DNA of 18,449 nucleotides from an uncultured Clostridia bacterium (GCA_949739095.1 CATIYX010000136.1:1-18449); one strand, 5' to 3'. Positions 8,077 to 14,670 are shown, counted from the first letter of the stretch. The notes: generated from the sequence alone by a model not told the origin. A program made the numbers and translations.

Positions 8077-8135
8077 ACAGGGAATGTGGTAAAAAAACCA
8101 CACTCAACACGAGTTACATTTTACCATATTCCTGT
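8077..8135 (+). promoter_or_regulatory. Nested inverted repeats in leader of ATPase gene
   Basis: In the 107-bp gap before the ATPase gene, an imperfect long dyad joins ACAGGGAATGTGGTAAAA (8077-8094) to its near complement at 8119-8135. A shorter hairpin, TGTGGT (8085-8090) with ACCACA (8097-8102), uses the same left arm, so the two cannot form together. This resembles an attenuator or a protein-binding leader. The left arm contains GGGAATGTG, also found in the palindromes at 9463, 10970 and 14944. Confidence 0.5.
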
Positions 8136-8162
8136 TGATTTTTCAATATGAGGTGACGAAAA

Positions 8163-9110
8163 ATGTCAGAATTAAAACTGATAAATATGCAGGATATTGA
8201 GGTCGAAGAAGTAAAATGGCTTATTTACCCCTTTATCCCGTATGGAAAAATAACAATAATACAGGGTGATCCGGGCGAAGGCAAAACAACACTTGTACTT
8301 CAAATTATTGCAAGGCTCACCAAAGGCGAAAGTATCGTAAATGAAGATGCAAAACCACCGATAAATGTTATCTACCAAACTGCCGAAGATGGATTGGCAG
8401 ATACAATAAAACCTCGTTTGTTATCGGCTGATGCAGATTGCTCAAAGGTGCTTGTAATTGATGATAAAGATACACCGCTTACAATGCGTGATGTACGGCT
8501 CGAACAAGCCATCATTGAAACAAATGCAAAGCTCGTAGTTTTAGACCCGATACAAGGCTTCTTGGGTGCTGATGTTGATATGCACAGGGCAAACGAAATC
8601 AGACCTGTTATGAAACATATATCCGAGCTTGCGGAAAAGTACAAGTGTGCAATTATCCTCATAGGGCATATGAATAAATGCAGTATGGGAAAATCTGCAT
8701 ACAGAGGTTTAGGCTCTATTGATTTTCAGGCGGCAGCAAGAAGCGTTTTAATTGTTGGAAGAATTAAAGATGAACCCGAAATCAGAGTTGTATGTCAGAC
8801 TAAAAGCTCACTTGCTCCCGAAGCAAAATCTATTGCTTTTAGATTAAGCGAAGAAAACGGCTTTGAGTGGATAGGTGAATACGATGTTACGGCTGATGAT
8901 TTGCTATCCGGCGCAGCAAAGGGTACAAAGAAACAAACGGCGATTGATTTTCTTGAAAGTACACTTGCAGACGGGCAGATGGCACAGACAGAACTAATGG
9001 AGTTTGCAAAGCAAAAGGGCATATCTGAAAAGACCTTGCGAAACGCAAAGGACACTTTGCAGATTAAGTCAAAACGGGCAAATAATCAATGGTATTGGAG
9101 CCTTGACTAA
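8163..9110 (+). CDS. RepA-like RecA-fold ATPase (AAA_25 type)
   Basis: A 315-residue ATPase resembling hexameric RepA/DnaB-like helicases of plasmids and mobile elements. Walker A is GDPGEGKTT (35-43) and Walker B is KLVVLDPIQ (123-131). The IGHMNK segment (162-167) corresponds to the motif that senses nucleotide and contacts neighbouring subunits. The last 60 residues (KKQTAIDFLESTLADGQ... and AKQKGISEKTLRNAKDTL) form a winged-helix-like DNA-binding tail. Its role may be replication of the excised circle or processing during transfer. GAGGTGAC precedes the ATG. It lies in the same direction as int and mobC, but behind a structured leader that may set its own level of expression. Confidence 0.88.
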   Translation: MSELKLINMQDIEVEEVKWLIYPFIPYGKITIIQGDPGEGKTTLVLQIIARLTKGESIVNEDAKPPINVIYQTAEDGLADTIKPRLLSADADCSKVLVIDDKDTPLTMRDVRLEQAIIETNAKLVVLDPIQGFLGADVDMHRANEIRPVMKHISELAEKYKCAIILIGHMNKCSMGKSAYRGLGSIDFQAAARSVLIVGRIKDEPEIRVVCQTKSSLAPEAKSIAFRLSEENGFEWIGEYDVTADDLLSGAAKGTKKQTAIDFLESTLADGQMAQTELMEFAKQKGISEKTLRNAKDTLQIKSKRANNQWYWSLD

Positions 9111-9119
9111 AAGTAAGAT

Positions 9120-9157
9120 GGTAAGATGCCCTATTATATAGAAAGGGGCATCTTGCC
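9120..9157 (+). other. 12-bp stem-loop between ATPase and small gene
   Basis: GGTAAGATGCCC (9120-9131) pairs with GGGCATCTTGCC (9146-9157) across a 14-nt loop, with a single G-U pair. No U-run follows, so it is not a normal terminator; it may adjust translation or stability of the next gene. Confidence 0.55.
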
Positions 9158-9185
9158 ACCTTGAAAGGATAGGGTGAGATAGGAT

Positions 9186-9443
9186 ATGAAAAATATACAA
9201 ATAAAGCAAGAGCTTTTTATAAAGCTGATACAGTATTTTTACAGCGAAGAAATCGGATATGACAATGAGGAATTATTTGATTTGGAGCGTGAAATAAAAT
9301 CCGAGCTTCAGAAGAAGCTGGATAAGGTTTCAATGCGGAGTTACTACACCGCATATAAAACTGCTCCCACAGAGCAGGAGCGTGAGGAAGCACGCAAAAA
9401 ATATCTCGATGAAAGAGGTGTGCCTGAGAGTTTTCGATGGTAA
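9186..9443 (+). CDS. Small conserved mobile-element protein, function unknown
   Basis: An 85-residue protein with many charged residues: an amphipathic N-terminal region (MKNIQIKQELFIKLIQYF), an acidic middle (NEELFDLEREIKSELQKKLDK) and a basic end closing with YLDERGVPESFRW. This type is very common next to relaxases in Clostridia elements and is sometimes labelled complexin-like by automatic annotation, which I consider meaningless. It is read from an ATG behind AGGGTGAGATAGG. Its place between the ATPase and oriT suggests a role in mobilization or plasmid-like maintenance, but no domain supports this. Confidence 0.75.
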   Translation: MKNIQIKQELFIKLIQYFYSEEIGYDNEELFDLEREIKSELQKKLDKVSMRSYYTAYKTAPTEQEREEARKKYLDERGVPESFRW

Positions 9444-9462
9444 TTCTCTTTAAGAGATATTT

Positions 9463-9485
9463 ACGGGAATGTGTCACATTCCCGT
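9463..9485. repeat. Palindromic repeat, copy 1
   Basis: Perfect 11-bp arms (ACGGGAATGTG / CACATTCCCGT) around a single central T. Copies 2 (10970-10992) and 3 (14944-14966) follow with the same arms or a compensated variant. This copy lies between the small gene and the oriT region. Confidence 0.85.
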
Positions 9486-9540
9486 GTAGGCAATTAAGGA
9501 ACAAGGTGACGGATTGCCGATAGGTGAGAACGAGAAGTTT

Positions 9541-9780
9541 TTGAGCGTTCTCCACCATTGCAGACGGCGGATTTTTGAATGAAAAACATCTGCCGTTTGC
9601 AGTGTGTGTAGCCACAAGCAGCACACACTTCGGCGGTAGCCGAACAAGCCCTCTGCAAGAGCGCAAACTACCGTAGGTAGCCGCATTTTTGTTGGCTCGC
9701 TGACAAAAGTGCATTTGAGTTACTTTTGACAAAAGTAACAAAACCCAAGTTCGCTATCGCTCCCTTGAAAATACAATAAG
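9541..9780 (+). other. Candidate oriT / relaxase recognition region
   Basis: The 351-bp gap between 9443 and the relaxase gene is dense with dyads: an imperfect repeat at about 9560-9600; AGTGTGTG (9601-9608) with CACACACT (9622-9629); TTCGGC (9629-9634) with GCCGAA (9639-9644); and a perfect 10-bp-arm palindrome at 9719-9739 (GTTACTTTTG, A, CAAAAGTAAC). TGACAAAAGT occurs twice (9701, 9727). pMV158-type MobV relaxases nick within GTGTG/TT beside ACACACT/AGTGTGT dyads, and AGTGTGTGTAG at 9601 resembles that. Function is inferred from position and structure. Confidence 0.6.
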
Positions 9781-9794
9781 CGAGGTGAAAACAG

Positions 9795-10946
9795 ATGATT
9801 AAAAGAACAATATCCTTTATGCAAGGTGAAGGCTCGACAACTCATAATGACAGAGCGTTTCTAACCGAAAATGTTGACAAGGAAAGAGTGCAATATAACA
9901 TTACTTACTGCAACGAAAAAATAGAAGATGCCTACCATAAGTTGTTTGATGAAGCATTGGAAAAATTCAATGCAAAACAAAAAAGAGCAGACAGACGGAT
10001 AGAAAATTATTATGAAAAAATCCGTACCGGCAAACAGGAAAATACCTTTGAAGAAGTTATCGTGCAGATAGGTGATAAGGACAATATGGGAGCAACAACA
10101 AAAAACGGACAGCTTGCAGGAAAAATTCTTGACGAGTATATGAAAAGTTTTGCAGAAAGAAATCCATATCTGTATGTATATTCTGCTCACTTACATATGG
10201 ACGAAGCAACTCCGCACCTACACATTGATTTTATACCATTTACAACAGGCAGCACACGAGGTCTTGAAACAAGGGTGTCATTAAAAGCAGCACTACAAAA
10301 TCAAGGTTTCAAAGGCGGAACAAGAAGCTGTACCGAGCGTAACGAATGGTACGAATCCGAAAAGGTGGCATTGTCGAAAATAATGCTTGAACACGGAATA
10401 GTGTGGGAGCAGAAAGGAACACACGAAAGGCATAAATCCGTAAGCGAATTTAAGAAGCAGAAACTTATAGAAGAAGTAGAAGCTCTTGAAGAAAAGAAAG
10501 CTGATATTGAACATAAAATGTCAACCTATAAAAATGCGGAAGAATACGCAATGCTTACAGCAACAAAGCTGAAAGATAATGCAGACCTCCAAATAACGGA
10601 GCCTCCGCCGCTTATGTCGGCAAAGACTTATAAATCAAAAATTGTAGTCCCTTTTATTAAAAATCTGATAGGCATAATTCAAGACCTTGCCCGAAGGTGT
10701 TACCGAGCAGAAAAGACAGAACAAAAATCTGCCGAAAAAATATCAAAGCTCAATGAGGAAAAAGAACACTATAAAGACAGGGCGTGGCACTTGAATTTGG
10801 AAAACAGTCAACTAAAAGTACAGCTTCGGGATTATGATAAAATCAAAGAATATCTTGGTATAGATAAGGTCAAGGAACTACTTAAAACAATCAATGCTTC
10901 AAGACAGAAAAAGAAGCAAAAGAAACAGTCAGAACCGAAACGATAA
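9795..10946 (+). CDS. MobV-family relaxase (Pre/Mob, TnpZ-like)
   Basis: A 383-residue relaxase that would nick oriT and pilot the strand into a recipient. Motif I contains HNDR at 17-20 (THNDRAF). The metal-binding motif is AHLHMDEATPHLHIDFIP (131-148), supplying H134, H141 and H143, matching the HxDExxPHxH signature of MobV proteins. The N-terminal 210 residues are the catalytic domain. The rest is mostly coiled coil (KLIEEVEALEEKKADIEHK; AEKTEQKSAEKISKLNEEKEHYKDR) with a very basic tail (RQKKKQKKQSEPKR). The start follows GCGAGGTG. TnpZ of Tn4451/Tn4453 is in the same family and also accompanies tnpV. No conjugation apparatus is encoded, so transfer needs a helper. Confidence 0.92.
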   Translation: MIKRTISFMQGEGSTTHNDRAFLTENVDKERVQYNITYCNEKIEDAYHKLFDEALEKFNAKQKRADRRIENYYEKIRTGKQENTFEEVIVQIGDKDNMGATTKNGQLAGKILDEYMKSFAERNPYLYVYSAHLHMDEATPHLHIDFIPFTTGSTRGLETRVSLKAALQNQGFKGGTRSCTERNEWYESEKVALSKIMLEHGIVWEQKGTHERHKSVSEFKKQKLIEEVEALEEKKADIEHKMSTYKNAEEYAMLTATKLKDNADLQITEPPPLMSAKTYKSKIVVPFIKNLIGIIQDLARRCYRAEKTEQKSAEKISKLNEEKEHYKDRAWHLNLENSQLKVQLRDYDKIKEYLGIDKVKELLKTINASRQKKKQKKQSEPKR

Positions 10947-10969
10947 AATATTTTCCCTTAATAACCTGT

Positions 10970-10992
10970 ACGGGAATGTGACACATTCCCGT
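10970..10992. repeat. Palindromic repeat, copy 2, in tnpV leader
   Basis: ACGGGAATGTG, A, CACATTCCCGT: perfect 11-bp arms. Similarity to copy 3 continues past the palindrome (GTGTGGGT.GTTAGGGA), giving about 40 bp of shared leader before each tnpV start. Confidence 0.85.
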
Positions 10993-11038
10993 GTGGGTGG
11001 TTAGGGAGATAAAAATAATTTAACAGGAGGATTTTACA

Positions 11039-11422
11039 ATGAAATCATTATTTGAACAAAACGGAGGAACTTACACAAAGGTCGGAGATTATTATGTCCC
11101 CAATATCGCAGCGCCCGACACAAGACAATACAATATCGGCAAATACGGAAGATTACACAAAAAATTTCTTAAAGAAAATTATCCGGCATACTACTCAACT
11201 TTGCTAATGTCAGGGAAACTGTTCGATTATCTTGAAAAAGTCGATTTAAGAGCTAAAAATGAGCTTGATAGGCTTATTCCCTTGCTTGCCGGACAACAAG
11301 GCGTTACAGAACAATTAAAGGCTGAAAATCAGCTTAAATGGGTAGGTTTGATGAACAATATCAAAGCACAAGCAGAAGAAATAATTTATGCTGAGATTGT
11401 GTATGAAAGGGAGGTTATATAA
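11039..11422 (+). CDS. tnpV: TnpV family protein, copy 1
   Basis: A 127-residue protein of the TnpV family, first named from Tn4451-type mobilizable elements; its biochemical role is unknown. The family core is visible: TKVGDYYVPN (13-22), YNIGKYGRLHKKFLKE (31-46), FDYLEKVDLRAKNELDRL (62-79) and KWVGLMNNIKAQAEEII (99-115). It is largely helical, with no signal or membrane segment. The start is fixed by AGGAGG 8 nt before the ATG. Its TAA overlaps the next ATG by one base (TAATG), so translation of the next gene is coupled. By eye it is about 60% identical to the product of 15011-15403. Confidence 0.9.
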   Translation: MKSLFEQNGGTYTKVGDYYVPNIAAPDTRQYNIGKYGRLHKKFLKENYPAYYSTLLMSGKLFDYLEKVDLRAKNELDRLIPLLAGQQGVTEQLKAENQLKWVGLMNNIKAQAEEIIYAEIVYEREVI

Positions 11423-11718
11423 TGGGATTTATTGAAGAATTATACTACGGGAATATTAATCCAAACGAAAAAGGTTTTAATCAAACTTCGCAATATGCAA
11501 AAGCGATAAGACTCTTTTGTAATAATGAACAAAAACTAATTGAAACTCTATCCGGCAAAGAATTAAAGTTATTCAATGACCTTATTAATGCAAGCGATGA
11601 AATCAGTGCTGCAAGTAGCGTGGAAAATTTCAAGATAGGCTTTAGACTAGGTGTTCAGATGATGTGTGATAGCTTAGTATTTGAAGATAATAAAATATTT
11701 AGAGATATTACAGAATAA
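11422..11718 (+). CDS. Small conserved protein coupled to tnpV (DUF6809-like)
   Basis: A 98-residue protein translated from a TAATG overlap with tnpV. It starts MGFIEELYYGNINPNEKG, continues with a helical middle, and has FKIGFRLGVQMMCDSL near the end, a pattern I associate with the small helical proteins named DUF6809 that commonly accompany tnpV. No catalytic residues or membrane segments are visible. The tight coupling suggests the two products are made in fixed proportion and may act together. The family name is a recollection and should be tested by profile search; the gene itself is well supported. Confidence 0.75.
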   Translation: MGFIEELYYGNINPNEKGFNQTSQYAKAIRLFCNNEQKLIETLSGKELKLFNDLINASDEISAASSVENFKIGFRLGVQMMCDSLVFEDNKIFRDITE

Positions 11719-11751
11719 CAAAAATAAAACTTAAGAAAGAGGAATATTACT

Positions 11752-12036
11752 ATGAAAAAAGATAATGTTTATAATACAACACTTCCAATTGGGAGATGGG
11801 GAAGACTTCATTTGGATTATATAAAAGAAAAATATCCTGATGTATTTATGAAATTAATTGAGTCAAATGATTATTGTGCGTATATAGAAAATATTAATAT
11901 TCAAGCACAAATAAGATTTGAGGAAATTATTGAGTGTGTTGAAAAAATTGAAGGAAATTCTTTGAAGCTATTAGATGGAATTAATGTTATAGCAGAAGAA
12001 ATAGTTTTGGAAGAGATTATATACAAGACTTTATAA
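11752..12036 (+). CDS. Diverged, N-terminally shortened TnpV paralogue
   Basis: A 94-residue protein that aligns with TnpV minus its first 25 residues. LPIGRWGRLHLDYIKEKYP (11-29) matches YNIGKYGRLHKKFLKENYP, YIENINIQAQIRFEEII (44-60) matches the YLEKVDLRAKNELDRLI block, and GINVIAEEIVLEEIIY (76-91) matches NNIKAQAEEIIYAEIVY. The segment KVGDYYVPN is absent. It has its own ribosome binding site (AAGAAAGAGG) and is much more A+T-rich than tnpV, so it looks like an independently maintained, fast-diverging paralogue rather than a recent broken copy. It immediately precedes the restriction-modification promoter. Confidence 0.7.
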   Translation: MKKDNVYNTTLPIGRWGRLHLDYIKEKYPDVFMKLIESNDYCAYIENINIQAQIRFEEIIECVEKIEGNSLKLLDGINVIAEEIVLEEIIYKTL

Positions 12037-12072
12037 TAAATCAATAAAAAATGATCAATTATTTCAATGTGC

Positions 12073-12110
12073 TTGCAAAAGTGGAATTAATATGCTATAA
12101 TAATGCTATA
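12073..12110 (+). promoter_or_regulatory. Promoter and direct-repeat operator of the R-M cassette
   Basis: TTGCAA (12073-12078), a 17-bp spacer and TATAAT (12096-12101) form a good promoter about 30 bp before the XRE start. Two ATGCTATA repeats (12092-12099 and 12103-12110), 11 bp apart and thus on one DNA face, overlap the -10 and the expected start site. They are a natural autorepression site for the XRE protein. Confidence 0.65.
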
Positions 12111-12131
12111 AATTTGCAAAGGGGTATCAAG

Positions 12132-12353
12132 ATGAGTTTTGGAGAAGAAATCAAAAGAATTAGGTTAAAGACTCTTTTGAGCCAAGAAGATTTTGCTAAA
12201 GAATTAGGGGTATCGTATTCAACAGTAAACCGTTGGGAACGAGAACACACTAAACCTAATTATAATGCAATGAAGAAAATTAATGAGTATTGCAAGAATC
12301 ATCATATTGGTTGCAAAATATCTGATAAAATCTTGGAGGAAAAAAATCTATGA
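12132..12353 (+). CDS. XRE-family controller of the R-M cassette
   Basis: A 73-residue protein, almost entirely one Cro/C1-type helix-turn-helix: FGEEIKRIRLKTLLSQEDFAKELG, then VSYSTVNRWEREHTKPN (29-45). The chosen ATG 12132 follows AAAGGGGTATC and gives the usual length. An upstream in-frame ATG at 12051 would place the promoter inside the coding region and is rejected. Its TGA overlaps the ATG of the methyltransferase in ATGA (12350-12353), so the two genes are translationally coupled. Size and place match the C proteins that time expression in type II restriction-modification systems, though those more often sit before the endonuclease. The direct repeats over the promoter suggest autoregulation. 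Confidence 0.8.
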   Translation: MSFGEEIKRIRLKTLLSQEDFAKELGVSYSTVNRWEREHTKPNYNAMKKINEYCKNHHIGCKISDKILEEKNL

Positions 12354-14404
12354 GTTTTACACATATAGATTGTTTCAGTGGACCTGGAGGGATATGCACC
12401 GGGTTACGAGCAGTAGGATTTAATACTAAAGTTGCTATTGAATATATTAAGAGTTGTGTTGATACATATTCAGCAAATCATCCGGATGTTCATGTTATTC
12501 ACTCTGATATTCGGGACGTTACGAAAGAGCAGATTCTACCATTTATTCCGGCAGAGGGAATAGATCTTGTAACTTCTGGAATGCCATGTGAGACATTTTC
12601 GACAGCCGGAAATACATCAAGGTCTTTTTATGATGAACGTCAATTCTTATTTCGTGAGGGAATTAGGATTGCTACAATAACAAAGGCGAAGTTAATATTG
12701 TTTGAAAATGTTCCAGCTATAACAACTAAAACTGTCGAAAAAAAATCTAAAGAATTAATTGTTGATGTATTGAAGAAAGAGTTGGTTGAGGCTGGATACT
12801 CAAATTATATTGAAGTTGTTTTAAGTGCTGCTCAATTTGGAGTGCCACAACGCAGAAAACGATACTTTATTTTGGCAAGCAGAGATCCAAATATTAAGCT
12901 TTCTGCTCCAACTCCTAACTGCGGAAAAGAGATAACTGTAGGTGAAGCTTTTGTGGGATTACCTAATGTGATACCTAATAGCGATAGGGCACAAACTAAC
13001 TATACAGGCGAAGAATCAGAATATTCTCGTCTTTTGAAAGACAATCAATTTTGGAAAATAAATACCAACAATACAGAAACTCTCTCATACCAAATGCCTA
13101 TGAAACACAGGCAGTGTACATTAGAAAGATTTGCACTTTTACATCCGGGTGAAAGTCTTAAGGATTTGTTTGACAGATATAATGGTGCAGAACGTGAAAA
13201 ACTTCAGGAGACGAGGGTTTTGCCAAAAAAAATGTTCATTAAACGTAATTATCGTTTGGTAGAAAATGAACCGTCTCCCACAGTTACGAGTCATTGCCTT
13301 GATGAGTTTGTACATCCGATTTATAATAGAGCGCTTACAGTAAGGGAGTGCGCAAGGCTACAATCGTTTCCTGACTCGTATGATTTTTGTGGTGGTCCTT
13401 ATATCGTACCTCATATTGACAGAACAGTACAGGATAAATATGAGCAAATTGGTGATGCTGTGCCGCCTTTACTTGCATATGCTTGGGGACTTGAAATATC
13501 AAAAATATTAGGAGGAAAAACAATGCCAAATGATAATGTTAATTATAAAGAATTCTGTCGTGAGTTATATTTGCGAACATATGAACTTCAATATGAGATT
13601 GAAATTCAAGATAGAACCACACAAGCCGCCGTTCAAGCAGCTCGCTTAACTGCACAACGAAAAGCGATTGATAAGGTTCTTGTTGAAGCTTTACTACGAT
13701 ATTCTCCTGAAATTTCCGAAAGTGATATTTGGGAGGAAATAGGAATAACACATAAATTGAATGTTGCACAACTCGGAGAATTTGATATTCCCGTGGAATC
13801 TCAGGAAGCAATTATCAAGCGTTGTTTATCAGCACATCAAAGTTGGATTAAGTCAAGCGGTCATTCTTTTGAAAGATATATTTCCAATACAAGTAATGCA
13901 GAATTGGAACGCAATGAGATTCGCTTTATTCTTCAGTCGGAACTGACAAAAATGATTAAAAATAATGAACTTGCAAATACTCGTGAAGATATTGAAGGTT
14001 TACAATCTTGGGGAAAAGATTTTGATTTATATGCGATACAAACAATTCATGATGAAACTCATGTATTTGGTTGTGTGCAGTCTAAAACGAGTATTCGAGA
14101 TCGTGTTGGTCGTGATGTAAACTTTTCACATAATGCGATGGATGGATTATTTTGGTCAACTGCCATTACTTTAGATGGGGATTTCTTGAATATGCCCGAA
14201 TTTATCCACATGGTAAATGGTGGAGGGTCTTACCGTACTAATGGTTGGCACGGCATGTATGCTATGTCAGGAATAGATGCTTCGAATGAGCGTATATATA
14301 AAGTTGATGATTCATTATCTCTTTTTATTACCCACGCAATTGCTGCAGCAAGACAATTTATTTCAGACAGAAGACAACTTAATCGAGAATGGAGACCAAT
14401 GTAA
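12350..14404 (+). CDS. DNA (cytosine-5) methyltransferase fused to probable restriction endonuclease
   Basis: A 684-residue bifunctional protein. Residues 1-388 are a complete C5-cytosine methyltransferase: motif I DCFSGPGGICTG (7-18), motif IV GMPCETFS with nucleophile C80, motif VI ENV (119-121), motif VIII QRRKR (167-171), a variable target-recognition region, motif IX RECARLQSFP (332-341) and motif X QIGDAVPP (366-373). Residues 392-684 have no methyltransferase motifs. They contain an acidic pair in GKDFDLY (555-561) and QSKTSIRDR (577-585), an arrangement fitting a PD-(D/E)xK nuclease with K579. They may belong to the BsaWI-like or another CCGG-type group, but this is not certain. An AGGAGG and ATG lie in frame at the junction (M392). 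The gene is coupled to the upstream XRE gene and very A+T-rich. The target sequence cannot be read from the protein. Confidence 0.88.
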   Translation: MSFTHIDCFSGPGGICTGLRAVGFNTKVAIEYIKSCVDTYSANHPDVHVIHSDIRDVTKEQILPFIPAEGIDLVTSGMPCETFSTAGNTSRSFYDERQFLFREGIRIATITKAKLILFENVPAITTKTVEKKSKELIVDVLKKELVEAGYSNYIEVVLSAAQFGVPQRRKRYFILASRDPNIKLSAPTPNCGKEITVGEAFVGLPNVIPNSDRAQTNYTGEESEYSRLLKDNQFWKINTNNTETLSYQMPMKHRQCTLERFALLHPGESLKDLFDRYNGAEREKLQETRVLPKKMFIKRNYRLVENEPSPTVTSHCLDEFVHPIYNRALTVRECARLQSFPDSYDFCGGPYIVPHIDRTVQDKYEQIGDAVPPLLAYAWGLEISKILGGKTMPNDNVNYKEFCRELYLRTYELQYEIEIQDRTTQAAVQAARLTAQRKAIDKVLVEALLRYSPEISESDIWEEIGITHKLNVAQLGEFDIPVESQEAIIKRCLSAHQSWIKSSGHSFERYISNTSNAELERNEIRFILQSELTKMIKNNELANTREDIEGLQSWGKDFDLYAIQTIHDETHVFGCVQSKTSIRDRVGRDVNFSHNAMDGLFWSTAITLDGDFLNMPEFIHMVNGGGSYRTNGWHGMYAMSGIDASNERIYKVDDSLSLFITHAIAAARQFISDRRQLNREWRPM
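13511..13525 (+). promoter_or_regulatory. Internal in-frame ribosome binding site and ATG
   Basis: GGAGG (13511-13515, preceded by TTA) lies 7 nt before ATG 13523-13525, which is codon 392 of the fused gene and in the same frame. Translation from here would give a free 293-residue endonuclease beside the full fusion. The site sits exactly where the methyltransferase domain ends. Confidence 0.65.
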
Positions 14405-14419
14405 TTATAGTAATGCCAC

Positions 14420-14428
14420 GGAGGTGAT
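14420..14428 (+). other. Orphan Shine-Dalgarno sequence
   Basis: GGAGGTGAT is a near-full anti-16S match 15 bp after the R-M stop, but no start codon stands at usable distance and no reading frame follows. It may mark a gene deleted at the element's right end. Confidence 0.35.
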
Positions 14429-14461
14429 AAAGGCTAAGACAACCTGATTGTGAATGTTTCA

Positions 14462-14483
14462 TGAGTACATTTTGAGTACAAAA
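14462..14483 (+). repeat. 22-bp element-end direct repeat, right copy
   Basis: Identical to 5367-5388, same orientation, and made of two TGAGTACA octamers separated by TTT. It lies 99 bp left of the duplicated guaA tail at 14583, as the left copy lies 63 bp right of its guaA tail. Confidence 0.75.
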
Positions 14484-14582
14484 ATTTTTGGAAATCAAAT
14501 CACGGCATAAAAAATCGTGAATTTTGAAAAATATAATCACGATAAAGCAAGGGAAAACACAATGATTAACTTCCCATAAGTC

Positions 14583-14594
14583 GAGTGGGAATGA
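14583..14594 (+). other. Candidate attR: second copy of the guaA tail
   Basis: GAGTGGGAATGA, preceded by GTC, would read Val-Glu-Trp-Glu-stop, like the Ile-Glu-Trp-Glu end of GuaA. An in-frame TAA just upstream shows it is not a gene. It is best explained as the displaced chromosomal guaA end left at the right side of the element. The interval 14404-14700 otherwise holds only the orphan Shine-Dalgarno, the 22-bp repeat and a weak dyad at about 14604-14643. Confidence 0.5.
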
Positions 14595-14652
14595 TGTCAT
14601 AAAACCTTGAAAGTCGCATAAACACTGACTTTTTGAGGGTTGAAAACAGCTT

Positions 14653-14670
14653 GTGATACTATTTGTATTA
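14653..14670 (+). repeat. Degenerate GATACTA doublet, left side of second segment
   Basis: TGTGATACTATTT at 14652-14664 is an exact 13-bp match to 18386-18398, where it forms part of a full doublet. Here the second half (GTATTA) is degenerate. It is compared to the TGAGTACA doublets of the first element because of the same ATTTT-centred layout. Confidence 0.35.

Larger units (their letters stand above)
5296..14594. mobile_element. Integrated mobilizable element at the 3' end of guaA
   Basis: A 9.3-kb island with the gene order repressor, xis, tyrosine integrase, mobC, RepA-like ATPase, oriT candidate, MobV relaxase, tnpV block and restriction-modification cassette. No type IV secretion, coupling protein or plasmid replication-origin genes are visible apart from the RepA-like ATPase, so it would need a helper conjugation system. 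Outer limits are placed at the duplicated guaA tail (GAGTGGGA at 5296-5303 and 14583-14590). A more conservative limit is the 22-bp direct repeat at 5367-5388 and 14462-14483. Presence of an element is near certain; the exact ends are inferred. Confidence 0.8.

Noticed and set aside
9463..9485. Palindrome copies read as rho-independent terminators
   Set aside because: The stems are followed by GTGTGG or GTGTAGG with no U-tract, and two copies lie in the leaders just before tnpV starts.
9217..9741. Minus-strand open frame of 174 codons across the small gene and the oriT region
   Set aside because: It is rich in Cys, His and Arg, overlaps a well-supported plus-strand gene, and its first part is the complement of the dyad-rich oriT candidate. 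This is a shadow frame of a kind often misannotated in such elements.
5328..9775. CCTTGAAAATACA shared between the guaA terminator region (5328) and the relaxase leader (9764)
   Set aside because: A 13-bp A+T-rich match in an 18-kb window is within chance expectation, and the two contexts have nothing else in common.
11752..12036. The 94-residue gene as an antitoxin or other unrelated small protein
   Set aside because: Three separate blocks align in order with TnpV, so a diverged TnpV paralogue is the simpler reading.
12051..12131. N-terminal extension of the XRE controller from ATG 12051
   Set aside because: The extension would contain the -35, -10 and repeat operator, and it lacks a ribosome binding site. 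ATG 12132 has a purine-rich site and gives the standard short XRE length.
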